DNA from: Ignavibacteriaceae bacterium
GTDB lineage: Bacteria > Bacteroidota > Ignavibacteria > Ignavibacteriales > Ignavibacteriaceae
Length of the DNA stretch: 61,220 bases
Assembly: GCA_014860115.1 (NCBI GenBank)
Contig: JACZKK010000170.1
Coordinates: forward strand, 1 to 61,220
Direction of reading: 5' to 3'
The notes under the pieces: model-generated
The model's database searches: none
Told to the model about the DNA's origin: nothing
What the model saw: only the letters and a program-made list of their open reading frames with translations
Part shown: positions 15,589 through 24,518 of the stretch, piece after piece
Layout: each line of letters opens with the position of its first letter
How positions within the stretch are numbered: position 1 is the first letter of the stretch
Made by a program: the position numbers and the translations under genes

Positions 15589-18500
15589 TTATTTTAGTAG
15601 AATCATCTTCTTTGTCGAAACAAAATCTCCTGCCTTTAGTGAATAGAAATAAATTCCACTTGCCAGATTCCGGAATTCGCCGGAATGACTTTCGAATTTA
15701 ATTTTATATGAACCAGCTATCTGCTCTTCATTAACAAGCGTTGAGACTTCTTTTCCAAGAATATCAAATACTTTCAGAGTTACTAATCCTTTTTCTTTTA
15801 TTGAATATGAAATTATGGTATTCGGATTAAATGGATTTGGATAATTTTGTTCCAGAGCGTAATAGCCGGGAGTACTGATCTCGATTTCAATTATATCAGA
15901 ATATTCAAATGTGCCATTGAAATCAATTTGTTTCAACCGGTAGCTATAATTTCCTGATTGCACATTTTCATCAACAAAAGAATAAGTACGGAATTCGGTA
16001 GTCGTACCGGAACCAGTAACGAATCCGATTTTTTCCCATATGTCGGAAATTTTTCTCTCTACATCAAAACCCGAATTATTAGTTTCTGTAGCTGTTGTCC
16101 ACGTTAAATTGACTTTATTTCCTGAAGCATACCCGGCAAAGGATGTTAGTTCGACAGGAACAGCGACAGTGCCACCGGAAAAACAAACAACTTTGCCATC
16201 GCGTGTTCCGGCTAACATTTCATAGCTGAAGTTTCCGTCTATTGATGGAATTTTGTTTACCGAATACATCCAATCACCTGGAAAAGAATGCATATAAATT
16301 AATGAATCGCCCTTCCCGCTTATACAATAAAAATTTCCATAGCGTGCGGCTGCAAGAACCTCTTCGACTCCATCGTCATTGATATCAGGAATTGTAGCAA
16401 CACCAAATTGATAGTCCATTTGCCATGCCCATAATTGTAAACCTGTAGCACCACTTAAACAATTCAATCCATTTCCGGCGAAGGAAGCAATGAGTACATC
16501 CGGAACCTGATCACTGTTAATATCATTTATCAAAGCAATTTGAATAACACCTGCTGAAGCCCCAAGCGGATAAGTCCAGACAATACTGCCATCAGTTCCA
16601 TTTAAACGATGGATTCTGTTAAAATATTCTGCAGCGATAACATCTGAATTGCCATTCGGTAATGGTAGTTCCAGTAATTCTTTCGGCTCGTACAGCACCA
16701 TCTGTCTCGTCCATAAAGTCTGACCATTTATTCCATTTATTGCTCTGACTGCTAAATCAGTAGTTCCATTGTTGCCGTAAGCAATAACTACGTCTGGATG
16801 ATTATCTCCATTTAGATCATCAATAGATATAATCGTTTTTCCGAATGAAGGATTTGGACCAGGGATGGGATGTTCCCAAATAATATTTCCGTTCCTACCA
16901 TTAAAAAGAAATGCTCTTTGATAACCAGTTCCCTGATCATTGCCATCTGCAATAGCAAGCACATCCTCAACTCCATCACTGTTAAAATCTCTTTGAACAT
17001 CAACGGCTTCAAAATCACCCATATCCCAATTAATATCATCACCATATTGCCAGATGATTTGACCGGTCTTACCACTCAAAGCGTAAATGTGTTCATTACC
17101 ACCACCAACGGCAAGTACGACATCATTATAACCGTCACCGTCGAGATCATTGGCAATTTGTATCGCATCCTGTACTCCATATTCAAAGTTAGCTCCAATT
17201 GATCCGGCGTTACTGCTGCTCATATAAGTTGTAAAAATCCAAATCGGATAAGTTGTTCCTGAAGCAGCACCGTTAAGACACATAGTCCAATAATTTTCTG
17301 TTGAGATTATGACTTCCGGAATTCCATCTCCGGTTATATCATTAATATGTTTTAATCCTTCAATTCTCGGACTTGCGCTTGAAGAATTTGGATGAGGAGG
17401 AACCTGATAATCCCAAAACATATATCCATAGTTATAAGGATTAAAAACACCTATCCCCTGCATAGAAATTTTAGCAACAGGATTAGTAACATCGTTGTTA
17501 CTAATTTTTAAAGTATCGATATAATTTCCAACTTGTGTTGGGTAGAAGTATGCGGTTAATTCAACAGTATCAGTCGAAGGAATGGAGAACGGAAGAGCAG
17601 GTGAACTATAGGTAAATTCAGGTAAATTGAATTGTAAGTCTGGAACTTGCAAAGTCTCATCTCCAATGCTGATTATATTAAATTTCCAGAAAGCAATTCC
17701 CTCTTCACCAACCCAGACATTTCCAAAATTATGCGATGTAGCTGATAATCCAATTCTGGCACCGTTTAAAACTCCTTGCCCTTTCAGGTTAACATTGTTT
17801 ACTAACGAAACCGGATCGTTGCAATATATTTTAAGAAGTCCTTGATAATAAGCATACTGTAATGGTGTAAAATTCACGACAACGTTGTATGAACTTCCTG
17901 CAGGAATATTTATTGGAAAAGTTAGCGGATTAAAAGAATAACCGTTTCCGCTAATTGTAATTGAGTCAATTGTTAGAGTTGCGGTTCCAGTACTATAAAT
18001 TGTCAGATCGTAGTTGAATGTGTTACCAACTGTTGTATTAGGAAAATTTATTGTTGTTACAGGTAATGTGATTTCGGGTGTTCCGCTGCCTTCAAGATCA
18101 TATTTAAACAACTGTCTGCCTGAAGTTGCTCCGACAGGTTCAGCCATTAACCAGAAATAAGTTCCATCCCAGGCAAGCCCTCTTGGATTCTGTCTTACTC
18201 CCGGAGTTTCCGGAACGTGAAATGAAAATAAAATATTTTCTGTATTTAAATCGATAGCATAAATTTTTTCATCATCTCCTTGAAATCCATCCATTACATA
18301 AAATAATGTGTCGCCTTTTACAGTGATTCCTTGAGGCTGTAAACCGATTACAGATATTGTATCAACGATCGCTCTGGCTGCAACGTTTACTTTATACAGT
18401 GCAGCTCTCGCATCCGGAGAATAAACTGAAATCCAAAGTCCATCTCCATCCCAGGCTGCACCACCAAGGACTATATTTGTTACTCCAAATAATTCTGCAG

Positions 18501-18858
18501 TAGGAATTGAATCGATTACAATTCCAGTATTACTGACTTTATACAAATCACATCTGGCCGTTTTCCTTTCAACATACCAAAAATCTGTACCATCAAATGC
18601 CAACCCTTGTGAATAGCTTATCCAAGGAAGATCGAAGTTCAAGACGTCAACCTGATTTCCACTGCTGTTAACTGCATAAATAATCTTCTTCCCTGCTGTT
18701 GATGATGAAGAACTTATCCAGTACTTCCCATTATTATGGACCATTCCGTAACTATAGTCCCAAAATGTTCCGCTCGGCAGATTTACAGTTTCTAACAAAG
18801 TTTGAGAAAATGTCAGAGAGGATGTGAGAAGTAGACAAAAAAGTAATAACTTTTTCAT
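15589..18858 (-). CDS. Large T9SS-secreted protein with FG-GAP repeats
   Basis: This 1089-residue secreted protein has a signal peptide (to about Ser18); a propeller-like region (20-265) with WDGTYFWLMAEP-type repeats; two ASPM/SPD-2/Hydin-like Ig modules (about 270-470; FPNTTVGNTFNYDLTIYSTG, NFGNVWVGEEG); and a long FG-GAP/VCBS region (about 490-880) with DITGDGIPEVIIS, DLDGDGYNDVVLA, DFNSDGVEDVLAI and DINDDGVEEVLAA. An Ig-like PVELTSFAGYASGNKVNLTW module follows, and then the T9SS sorting domain (EQNYPNPFNPNTIISYSI, ending KKMILLK). The sorting domain carries a 25-bp palindromic repeat at 15665-15689 that makes it about five residues longer than the others here. It is convergent with the sigma-54 regulator gene. 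Likely a cell-surface protein; no catalytic motif is visible. Confidence 0.85.
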   Translation of the reverse strand: MKKLLLFCLLLTSSLTFSQTLLETVNLPSGTFWDYSYGMVHNNGKYWISSSSSTAGKKIIYAVNSSGNQVDVLNFDLPWISYSQGLAFDGTDFWYVERKTARCDLYKVSNTGIVIDSIPTAELFGVTNIVLGGAAWDGDGLWISVYSPDARAALYKVNVAARAIVDTISVIGLQPQGITVKGDTLFYVMDGFQGDDEKIYAIDLNTENILFSFHVPETPGVRQNPRGLAWDGTYFWLMAEPVGATSGRQLFKYDLEGSGTPEITLPVTTINFPNTTVGNTFNYDLTIYSTGTATLTIDSITISGNGYSFNPLTFPINIPAGSSYNVVVNFTPLQYAYYQGLLKIYCNDPVSLVNNVNLKGQGVLNGARIGLSATSHNFGNVWVGEEGIAFWKFNIISIGDETLQVPDLQFNLPEFTYSSPALPFSIPSTDTVELTAYFYPTQVGNYIDTLKISNNDVTNPVAKISMQGIGVFNPYNYGYMFWDYQVPPHPNSSSASPRIEGLKHINDITGDGIPEVIISTENYWTMCLNGAASGTTYPIWIFTTYMSSSNAGSIGANFEYGVQDAIQIANDLDGDGYNDVVLAVGGGNEHIYALSGKTGQIIWQYGDDINWDMGDFEAVDVQRDFNSDGVEDVLAIADGNDQGTGYQRAFLFNGRNGNIIWEHPIPGPNPSFGKTIISIDDLNGDNHPDVVIAYGNNGTTDLAVRAINGINGQTLWTRQMVLYEPKELLELPLPNGNSDVIAAEYFNRIHRLNGTDGSIVWTYPLGASAGVIQIALINDINSDQVPDVLIASFAGNGLNCLSGATGLQLWAWQMDYQFGVATIPDINDDGVEEVLAAARYGNFYCISGKGDSLIYMHSFPGDWMYSVNKIPSIDGNFSYEMLAGTRDGKVVCFSGGTVAVPVELTSFAGYASGNKVNLTWTTATETNNSGFDVERKISDIWEKIGFVTGSGTTTEFRTYSFVDENVQSGNYSYRLKQIDFNGTFEYSDIIEIEISTPGYYALEQNYPNPFNPNTIISYSIKEKGLVTLKVFDILGKEVSTLVNEEQIAGSYKIKFESHSGEFRNLASGIYFYSLKAGDFVSTKKMILLK
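15665..15689. repeat. 25-bp palindromic repeat inside a T9SS sorting domain
   Basis: The sequence contains ATTCCGG and CCGGAAT arms and ends in GAATGAC, the same family as the copies at 20785-20832. It is read in the coding strand as HSGEFRN between the KIKFES and LASGIYFY strands of the sorting domain, in the opposite orientation to the dcyD-like copies. Confidence 0.7.
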
Positions 18859-18900
18859 AAGTAACCTCGTTAAATATATTATAAGGGGTTTAAGTGGGAG

Positions 18901-19311
18901 TTAGTTTTTCCTTGGATTATTATTTCTCCACTCTTTAATGTATCCCGCAATGTTTTTAGTAGATGCGCCGGGTGTGAATAATTCGCCAACTCCAATATCT
19001 TTTAATTTTTTAATATCTTCTTCAGGGATGATACCACCACCAGTTAGCAGAACATCATCTAAACCTTTTTCATTCATTAAATTTTTTATCTTTGGTAATA
19101 TTGTCATATGTGCACCCGAAAGGATACTTATACCAATTACATCAACATCTTCCTGAATAGCAGCTTCAACTATCATTTCGGGAGTTTGTCTTAAACCAGT
19201 ATAAATTACTTCCATACCAGCATCGCGCAGAGCTGCAGCAATAACCTTTGCACCGCGGTCGTGCCCATCAAGACCAGCTTTGGCAACCAGCACTCTTATT
19301 TTTTTATCCAA
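18901..19311 (-). CDS. Stand-alone cobalamin-binding subunit, methylmalonyl-CoA mutase type
   Basis: This 136-residue protein matches the C-terminal B12-binding domain of acyl-CoA mutases. It holds the base-off signature DGHDRG (15-20), with His17 as the lower axial cobalt ligand, then GISILSGAH and LLTGGGIIP, the usual nucleotide-loop segments. Alone it would bind adenosylcobalamin and pair with a separate catalytic subunit, as in two-component mutases; no catalytic subunit is in this window. Its start overlaps the 3' end of the HIT gene by 8 bp, so both are co-translated. Confident for the fold, less so for the substrate (methylmalonyl, isobutyryl or ethylmalonyl-CoA). Confidence 0.9.
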   Translation of the reverse strand: MDKKIRVLVAKAGLDGHDRGAKVIAAALRDAGMEVIYTGLRQTPEMIVEAAIQEDVDVIGISILSGAHMTILPKIKNLMNEKGLDDVLLTGGGIIPEEDIKKLKDIGVGELFTPGASTKNIAGYIKEWRNNNPRKN

Positions 19312-19735
19312 TGTAGATATCCTTGTATTTACTTATTAAAGAACGAATTTGCTCACCGTATTCCCGCAAAGCTCCTGATGCGTATGCTTTCACCATTGGC
19401 TTTATTGTAAAATCATTATGGAAACGTGGAATTATATGCATATGAAAATGATAAACAGATTGCCCAGCGGTATGTCCATTATTCGAAATGATATTGAAAC
19501 CGTCCGCTTTCAGACTACGCTTAACAACACCGGCAATGAATTGGGTTGCGTGGATAAGTTTGTCAAGCTCGTCCTTGGGAACGGTTAGAAAATTGTCGTA
19601 ATGTTTTTTGGGGATAACCAGTGTATGACCGTAATTTACCGGTTGGATATCGAGGAAGGCTAAAACGTGTTCGTCTTCAAAAATAATCTCAGCCTCAGCT
19701 TTTTTATCCTTGATATTACAAAAAATGCATTCCAT
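19304..19735 (-). CDS. HIT-family nucleotide hydrolase or transferase
   Basis: This 143-residue cytoplasmic enzyme has the histidine triad HFHMHIIP (His96, His98, His100; one is the nucleophile) and an N-terminal CIFC pair (Cys4, Cys7) that in this family can bind zinc. HIT proteins hydrolyse nucleoside phosphoramidates or dinucleoside polyphosphates; the exact substrate cannot be read from sequence. Length is normal for the family. It overlaps the B12-binding gene by 8 bp and lies about 145 bp downstream of the PLP-enzyme gene, with AT-rich inverted sequence between them. Confidence 0.92.
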   Translation of the reverse strand: MECIFCNIKDKKAEAEIIFEDEHVLAFLDIQPVNYGHTLVIPKKHYDNFLTVPKDELDKLIHATQFIAGVVKRSLKADGFNIISNNGHTAGQSVYHFHMHIIPRFHNDFTIKPMVKAYASGALREYGEQIRSLISKYKDIYIG

Positions 19736-19881
19736 ATACTCAAAAATACTGCTTATTAAATTTTAAGACAATAATATATTGTTGAATTGTTGTACTGTTT
19801 TACTCTTAGAAGCAAAATTGGCAAACCTTCAACAACAATTTAGCAATAAAGCAATATAACAATGAACCTCACAATACATCA

Positions 19882-20889
19882 TTAAACAAATTTTAGATAG
19901 GGCTTCTGCTTAGAGAATACTCCAAAAATCCCACCTGTGTGAAGGAAAACAACGCGCTTCCCTTTACCTTTCTTCAAAATCAAATCATTATAAGCACAAA
20001 ATGCTTTACCTGTATAAGTCGGATCAAAAAGAATTCCCGTTGACCGAGAAAATTTAGTAATCAGTTTTAACTTTCCATCAGTAATATTTTTATAGCCTTC
20101 AGAAGAATATCCATCAATTATTTCCAGATTACTTTTATCAATTTTGCAGGAAAGCTTAAAATCCAGAACTGCTCCTTCTGCAAGTTGGAGTATTTTTTTT
20201 CTTATAAATTCTTTCTGATGAAGTACATTCACAGCATAGACTTTGACTTTGGTTTTATTCAATGCTGCCCCGACTAAAAGTCCTGCCGCCGTTCCGCCAG
20301 ATCCGCAAGCAGAAAAAATTCCATCAATATTTTTAAGATCAATTTGTTTTTTCAATTCATTCATAAAAGAGATATAACCCCAGATTCCTAATGTTGAAGA
20401 ACCACCAGCCGGAATAACGTAAACTCTTTTTCCTTTTTTAATTAACTTAGTTCTTTCATCAGTCATTATCTCGTCAACATTTTCGAATTCATCTCTATCC
20501 AGATAAGTTATATCAGCACCATACATTTTATTTAGAAATAGATTTCCGTCTGCTTGCTTTTTATCTTTTCCCCACAAGAATAATTTTGTTTTAATTCCAA
20601 GTTTAGCTGCAGCAGATGCAGTTGCACGAGCATGGTTAGATTGATCTCCACCGCAAGTAAAAATAATATCTGCTTTTTCTCTTTTAGCTTCATAAAGCAA
20701 GTACTCAAGTTTTCTTATTTTGTTTCCGAGAAAATCTGAACCTGTATAATCATCTCTCTTGATTAAGAACTCCTTAGCACTTGAGTCATTCCGGCTGTTC
20801 CGGAACCTGTCATTCCGACTTGTTCGGAATCTGACTACCTCTAATGGCGTTGGTAAATGAGCTAGATTAATTTTTTGAGGAATTTTCAT
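19882..20889 (-). CDS. PLP-dependent D-cysteine desulfhydrase / ACC deaminase family protein
   Basis: This fold-type II PLP enzyme has about 335 residues. Family hallmarks are LAHLPTPLE at the start, IKRDDYTG, the PLP-lysine segment GNKIRKLEYLL, the substrate-binding CGGDQSNHARATA loop and the phosphate-binding SACGSGGTAAGL. Likely reactions are D-cysteine to pyruvate, sulfide and ammonia, or ACC deamination; they cannot be separated here. I chose the ATG at 20889 because it overlaps the kdsB stop as ATGA; an upstream ATG at 20916 would add nine basic residues. A tandem 24-bp palindromic repeat (20785-20832) adds RFRTSRND and RFRNSRND between the first strand and IKRDD, making this region longer than expected. 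The gene still looks intact. Confidence 0.85.
   Translation of the reverse strand: MKIPQKINLAHLPTPLEVVRFRTSRNDRFRNSRNDSSAKEFLIKRDDYTGSDFLGNKIRKLEYLLYEAKREKADIIFTCGGDQSNHARATASAAAKLGIKTKLFLWGKDKKQADGNLFLNKMYGADITYLDRDEFENVDEIMTDERTKLIKKGKRVYVIPAGGSSTLGIWGYISFMNELKKQIDLKNIDGIFSACGSGGTAAGLLVGAALNKTKVKVYAVNVLHQKEFIRKKILQLAEGAVLDFKLSCKIDKSNLEIIDGYSSEGYKNITDGKLKLITKFSRSTGILFDPTYTGKAFCAYNDLILKKGKGKRVVFLHTGGIFGVFSKQKPYLKFV
20785..20832. repeat. Two tandem 24-bp palindromic repeats inside a coding sequence
   Basis: Each unit begins GTCATTCCG on the plus strand and forms a short hairpin (TTCCGG/CCGGAA in one, ATTCCGA/TCGGAAT in the other). At 24 bp the units keep the reading frame and encode the paired octapeptides RFRTSRND and RFRNSRND. 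Confidence 0.85.
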
Positions 20890-21653
20890 TTTTCTTTTTC
20901 TCTTTTCTGAAGCCATTTGTAAAAAGTTCTCGCACGTTTCAGATCTTCCTGAGTATCCACACTAATGCTTTCATATTCCGTTTCAACTACTTTGATCCTG
21001 ATATCGTTTTCAAGCATTCTTAGTTGCTCTAACATTTCAGTTTTTTCAAGATCTGTTTGCTTGAGGCTTGTAAATTTTAATAATGCTTTTCTGCGAAAAA
21101 CATAAAGACCAATATGTTTGTAATAATCTGTTATCTCCAATGCTGCTGAATCTGAAATTGCACTCCTTGTGAATGGAATTGGAGAACGTGAGAAGTAAAG
21201 TGCATAATTATTATAATCGAAAACAACTTTAACAACATCAGGCGAACGGAGTTCTTTTAGAGTCTGAATTTGTTTAATTAAAGTGGTTACTTCTATTGAT
21301 TTGTCAAAAAGCAATGGTTCAATAGCCTGGTCAATCATTTCACCATGTATGAACGGTTCATCTCCCTGAATATTGGCAATGATATCGGCTTCTTTATAAA
21401 TTTTGGAAACGTAAGCAATCCTATCAGAACCACTTGCAATTTCTTTGGGAGTTTCAATTACATCCGCACCAAAACCTCTTGCCACTGATGCAACTTTAGC
21501 ATCATCAACAGCTAAAATTAACTTTTCAATCAGTTTTGATTTCTTTGCACTTTCATAGGTATGCTGAATCATTGGTTTATCACCAATCATAGCGAGCGGC
21601 TTACCCATCAAACGAGTCGATGCAAAACGGGCTGGGATAATTCCAATAATCAT
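20886..21653 (-). CDS. kdsB: 3-deoxy-manno-octulosonate cytidylyltransferase (CMP-KDO synthetase)
   Basis: This 255-residue cytoplasmic enzyme activates KDO with CTP to give CMP-KDO for lipopolysaccharide core synthesis. The N-terminus IIGIIPARFASTRLMGKPLA is the nucleotide-binding signature; further family segments are FGADVIETPKEIASGSDRI, NIQGDEPFI and YFSRSPIPF, with KHIGLYVFRRKAL later. Length is normal. It is followed by the PLP-enzyme gene with an ATGA overlap, so the two are coupled despite unrelated roles. Its presence shows an LPS-type Gram-negative envelope. Confidence 0.96.
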   Translation of the reverse strand: MIIGIIPARFASTRLMGKPLAMIGDKPMIQHTYESAKKSKLIEKLILAVDDAKVASVARGFGADVIETPKEIASGSDRIAYVSKIYKEADIIANIQGDEPFIHGEMIDQAIEPLLFDKSIEVTTLIKQIQTLKELRSPDVVKVVFDYNNYALYFSRSPIPFTRSAISDSAALEITDYYKHIGLYVFRRKALLKFTSLKQTDLEKTEMLEQLRMLENDIRIKVVETEYESISVDTQEDLKRARTFYKWLQKREKEK

Positions 21654-21681
21654 AAGAATATTGTTTGATGTAAGACGTTAG

Positions 21682-21745
21682 ATGGAAGATGGAGGACTTG
21701 CTTAATTTGTTTTACATATTCCATTTTCCATCAACCATCTTCCAT
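21682..21745. repeat. Inverted repeat of a GATGGAAGATGG type
   Basis: ATGGAAGATGG (21682-21692) has a perfect inverted copy CCATCTTCCAT (21735-21745) in the gap between plsC and kdsB. Similar purine-rich/pyrimidine-rich blocks recur at about 22500-22566, at the end of the M48 gene. They could form hairpins in the transcript; the role is unknown. Confidence 0.55.
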
Positions 21746-21756
21746 TTATAAATTAG

Positions 21757-22461
21757 TTATTGGACATGATTTTGAACAATGATTTCTCTAACTCTGTTCA
21801 TCAAATCAATCTCCTGCTGACGTGTAACGTTTCCATCTGATTGAATCGGTTTATCAAAATGAACTTTAATCGTTCCTCTTCTTAATCTGTATGTTCCTTT
21901 AGGCATGATTTTATTTGAACCAATAATAGTAGTCGGAATAATTGGATAACCAACTTGTGTCGCCAGTCTGAAAGCACCTCTTTTAAATGGCTGGATTTCA
22001 CCAGTTTTGCTTCGAGTACCTTCAGCAAAAACTACAATTGAAATGTTTTGCTTTTGCATTTTCACTTTTGCTTCATCGATGCTTTTTAATGCTTTCTCAT
22101 AATTTGCTCTGTCGATCATGACATAAGGACCCATAGCAAGTTGCCAGCCAAAGAAAGGAATTTTAGCTAGTTCTTTTTTGAATATCATCGCCATTCTGTT
22201 TGGAATAGTTTTCTGTAGTACAACGATGTCATACTGGCTGGAATGGTTTGAAACAAAAACATAGGTTTTATTTTTGTCTAAATTTTCTAAACCTGTTATC
22301 TCGAGCTTAATTCCACTTAACCAAAGAACACCACCTGAAAAATATTTTGATAACTTAAAATAGAGATTATGACTCCGATCGACGATAGCAAATATCATTG
22401 CAAAAATTGAGCAGATGAAAGTATGAAGAGCGATTAAGAATAGTTTAACTAATGTAATCAT
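21757..22461 (-). CDS. plsC: 1-acyl-sn-glycerol-3-phosphate acyltransferase
   Basis: This 234-residue membrane enzyme acylates lysophosphatidic acid to phosphatidic acid in phospholipid synthesis. The catalytic motif NHSSQYD gives His73 and Asp78, and the acceptor motif FAEGTRSKTGE begins at about 145 (Glu147). The N-terminal hydrophobic segment (1-28) anchors it to the inner membrane. Length is typical of PlsC. It lies between the M48 protease gene and kdsB on the minus strand with gaps of about 100 bp that contain repeat blocks. Confidence 0.92.
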   Translation of the reverse strand: MITLVKLFLIALHTFICSIFAMIFAIVDRSHNLYFKLSKYFSGGVLWLSGIKLEITGLENLDKNKTYVFVSNHSSQYDIVVLQKTIPNRMAMIFKKELAKIPFFGWQLAMGPYVMIDRANYEKALKSIDEAKVKMQKQNISIVVFAEGTRSKTGEIQPFKRGAFRLATQVGYPIIPTTIIGSNKIMPKGTYRLRRGTIKVHFDKPIQSDGNVTRQQEIDLMNRVREIIVQNHVQ

Positions 22462-22562
22462 CGTTTAGGTATAGGGTTTCTTAAATTTATTAATTTTTCG
22501 TTTATATCTTCAGCCATCCGACTTCTAACCACCAATTTCCATCTTTCATCAACCTTCTTCCA

Positions 22563-23666
22563 TCACGCATTTGCCATCTCCAATTTCTCAATCGCTTTTA
22601 ACCTGTTCTTGATAGAAGGATGACTGTAAAAAAACCACTCGACAAATGGATGAGGTTCTTTATCACCAAGATTTTGGTCAGTAAGTTTTTCTAAAGTTTT
22701 TATGAAAGCTCCAGGGTTTCTTGTTTCTTTAACTGCGTATTCATCAGCTTCATACTCAAACTTCCTGCTTAAAATATTCCCAAGTGGAGTTTGAATTATT
22801 CCGATCAACATTGACCAGAGTGCAAGTAATGGAAGTGCGGATATCTGTGAAATTGATTCAAACTCAAACCAGCTCAAAGAGGTTTGATAAAGCGATGCGA
22901 TGATAAATAATGTTAGAAAACTTGAAGCGGTTCCAATAAAAATATTTTTTATTATATGTTTCTTTTTAAAATGACCAAGCTCGTGAGCAATAACAGTTTC
23001 AATTTCCTCGGTGGTGTAATTATCGAGCAAAGTATCGCCGAGAATTATTCTTTTCGTTTTTCCCAGACCCGTAAACGCGGCATTTGCTTTCTTGGTGTTT
23101 TTGCTCATGTTGAACTTGTAAACATTTTCTACTCTTATTCGTGCATTCGTGGCTAGTGAATTTATTTTCTGTTTCAATTCATCATTATCAATAGGCGTGA
23201 GCTTGTAAAAGATTGGAAGAATCAAAATTGGAAATATTTGTGAAAGAACTACTGAAATAAAAAACATAATCACTGCAAATGGCAGCCACCAAAGCGAGTA
23301 AAAAGTATTTAGTATGTAGTAGAAAGTAAGAAGTATTGGAATTCCGATTACAAGGGAAACGAGTAAACCTTTCAATCCTTCCCAAATCCATTTCAGAAAT
23401 GTTTGGTTGGATAGATTATACTTATGTTCAAGATAAAAACCCGAATACCAGCTTACAGGAAAAGATATGATAGAACCAACTAAACCAATCACTAAAATAA
23501 ATGCGATAAAAAGAATGTATTGGTTTTCGAAAACTCCTGAGAGATAATTTTGAAGCTGAAGACTGTAACCTAACCAAACAAATAAAAGTAGGAGAATAAA
23601 TGAAACAATTCCCTCCCCAATCCCTATTGCAAGCTTAAGGTTATTGTATTTTTTAGCACTATCCAT
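22563..23666 (-). CDS. M48-family membrane zinc metalloprotease
   Basis: This 367-residue integral membrane protease resembles Ste24/HtpX-type enzymes. The zinc site is HELGH (His228, Glu229, His232) with a third ligand in EYEADEYAV (Glu304). Hydrophobic segments lie at about 13-37, 50-72, 99-120, 127-152, 242-262 and 276-293. It is shorter than the CAAX proteases of eukaryotes. Family role: quality control or processing of membrane proteins. It sits 66 bp downstream of batE. The final codons (EMANA) run into a GATGG-type repeat block, so the natural C-terminus may have been altered. Confidence 0.9.
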   Translation of the reverse strand: MDSAKKYNNLKLAIGIGEGIVSFILLLLFVWLGYSLQLQNYLSGVFENQYILFIAFILVIGLVGSIISFPVSWYSGFYLEHKYNLSNQTFLKWIWEGLKGLLVSLVIGIPILLTFYYILNTFYSLWWLPFAVIMFFISVVLSQIFPILILPIFYKLTPIDNDELKQKINSLATNARIRVENVYKFNMSKNTKKANAAFTGLGKTKRIILGDTLLDNYTTEEIETVIAHELGHFKKKHIIKNIFIGTASSFLTLFIIASLYQTSLSWFEFESISQISALPLLALWSMLIGIIQTPLGNILSRKFEYEADEYAVKETRNPGAFIKTLEKLTDQNLGDKEPHPFVEWFFYSHPSIKNRLKAIEKLEMANA

Positions 23667-23732
23667 GGGAACAAAAATAGCTAAAGGTGTTTAGGGAAGC
23701 AATTTAGGGGAGTAAAGTTTTGAATACTTATC

Positions 23733-24518
23733 TTAAATCCTCGCAACGGAACTATTCTCAACCCAGCCAACTTTTCCATCAGCTAATCTTATCTTAATCC
23801 AATTATCCAGCTTATCTTCAAGATTAACTTTTAATCCTTCGTGAATGACGAAAGCATCAGTACTTTTTTGATCGGGTGAGGTTTTCACTGTAGTAGATTG
23901 TTCAGTAACAACTCCACCAATTACTGTTTCTTCTCTATTAATTTTGACAATTAAAAGTGAAACAGCAATTAAGAATATTACCAGTATTCCCAACCCTGAA
24001 AAAAGAATTAACTTTTGTTGGAAGATAGTTTTGGCAAAAAAGTAAACGACGATCATCATCATCAAAAGGATATAGAAGAAGAATGCAATGTATGTCCAAC
24101 CATTAACTGAAAGCGAAGCAAGCACTGACTCCCACCATTCAAAAAGAAAAAATGTTGGAAGTGGTTGAATACGGTCAACTGTGCTGAGGTTTGCGAATGC
24201 AAGATTGTGTTTTACATCTTCATCCGAAGGAGAAATTTTTAATGCTCGTTCATAGTTTAGTATCGCGTATCCAAGCTTTCCTATTCTGTAATATGAATTA
24301 GCAAGATTATAATAAAGTGAAGTTCCCTCAAAGTTATCTATTCTCAACTGTTCGTATATCCCGATTGCTTTATCAAAATCACCGTTTCTATAGAATACAC
24401 CAGCCTGCTGCATTTGCTCATCAATATTTTGAGCAAACGGCAATTCCGAGAATAGTGTTAGAATAATTACAAGAAAGAAAGAAAATCTTTTTGTTAAATC
24501 GATACTGACGCTAAACAT
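23733..24518 (-). CDS. batE: BatE: TPR protein with C-terminal SH3 domain
   Basis: This 261-residue protein is the last gene of the Bat operon. It has a signal peptide (to about Ala29), TPR helices (about 35-105; AGVFYRNGDFDKAIGIYEQL, ALKISPSDEDVKHNLAFA), two membrane segments (about 142-165 and 171-192) and an SH3-like bacterial domain (about 205-260; VKTSPDQKSTDAFVIHEGLKV is split in two short strands, ending DGKVGWVENSSV). Bat proteins are linked to aerotolerance and envelope integrity; the biochemical role is unknown. It overlaps batD by 8 bp. Confidence 0.9.
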   Translation of the reverse strand: MFSVSIDLTKRFSFFLVIILTLFSELPFAQNIDEQMQQAGVFYRNGDFDKAIGIYEQLRIDNFEGTSLYYNLANSYYRIGKLGYAILNYERALKISPSDEDVKHNLAFANLSTVDRIQPLPTFFLFEWWESVLASLSVNGWTYIAFFFYILLMMMIVVYFFAKTIFQQKLILFSGLGILVIFLIAVSLLIVKINREETVIGGVVTEQSTTVKTSPDQKSTDAFVIHEGLKVNLEDKLDNWIKIRLADGKVGWVENSSVARI

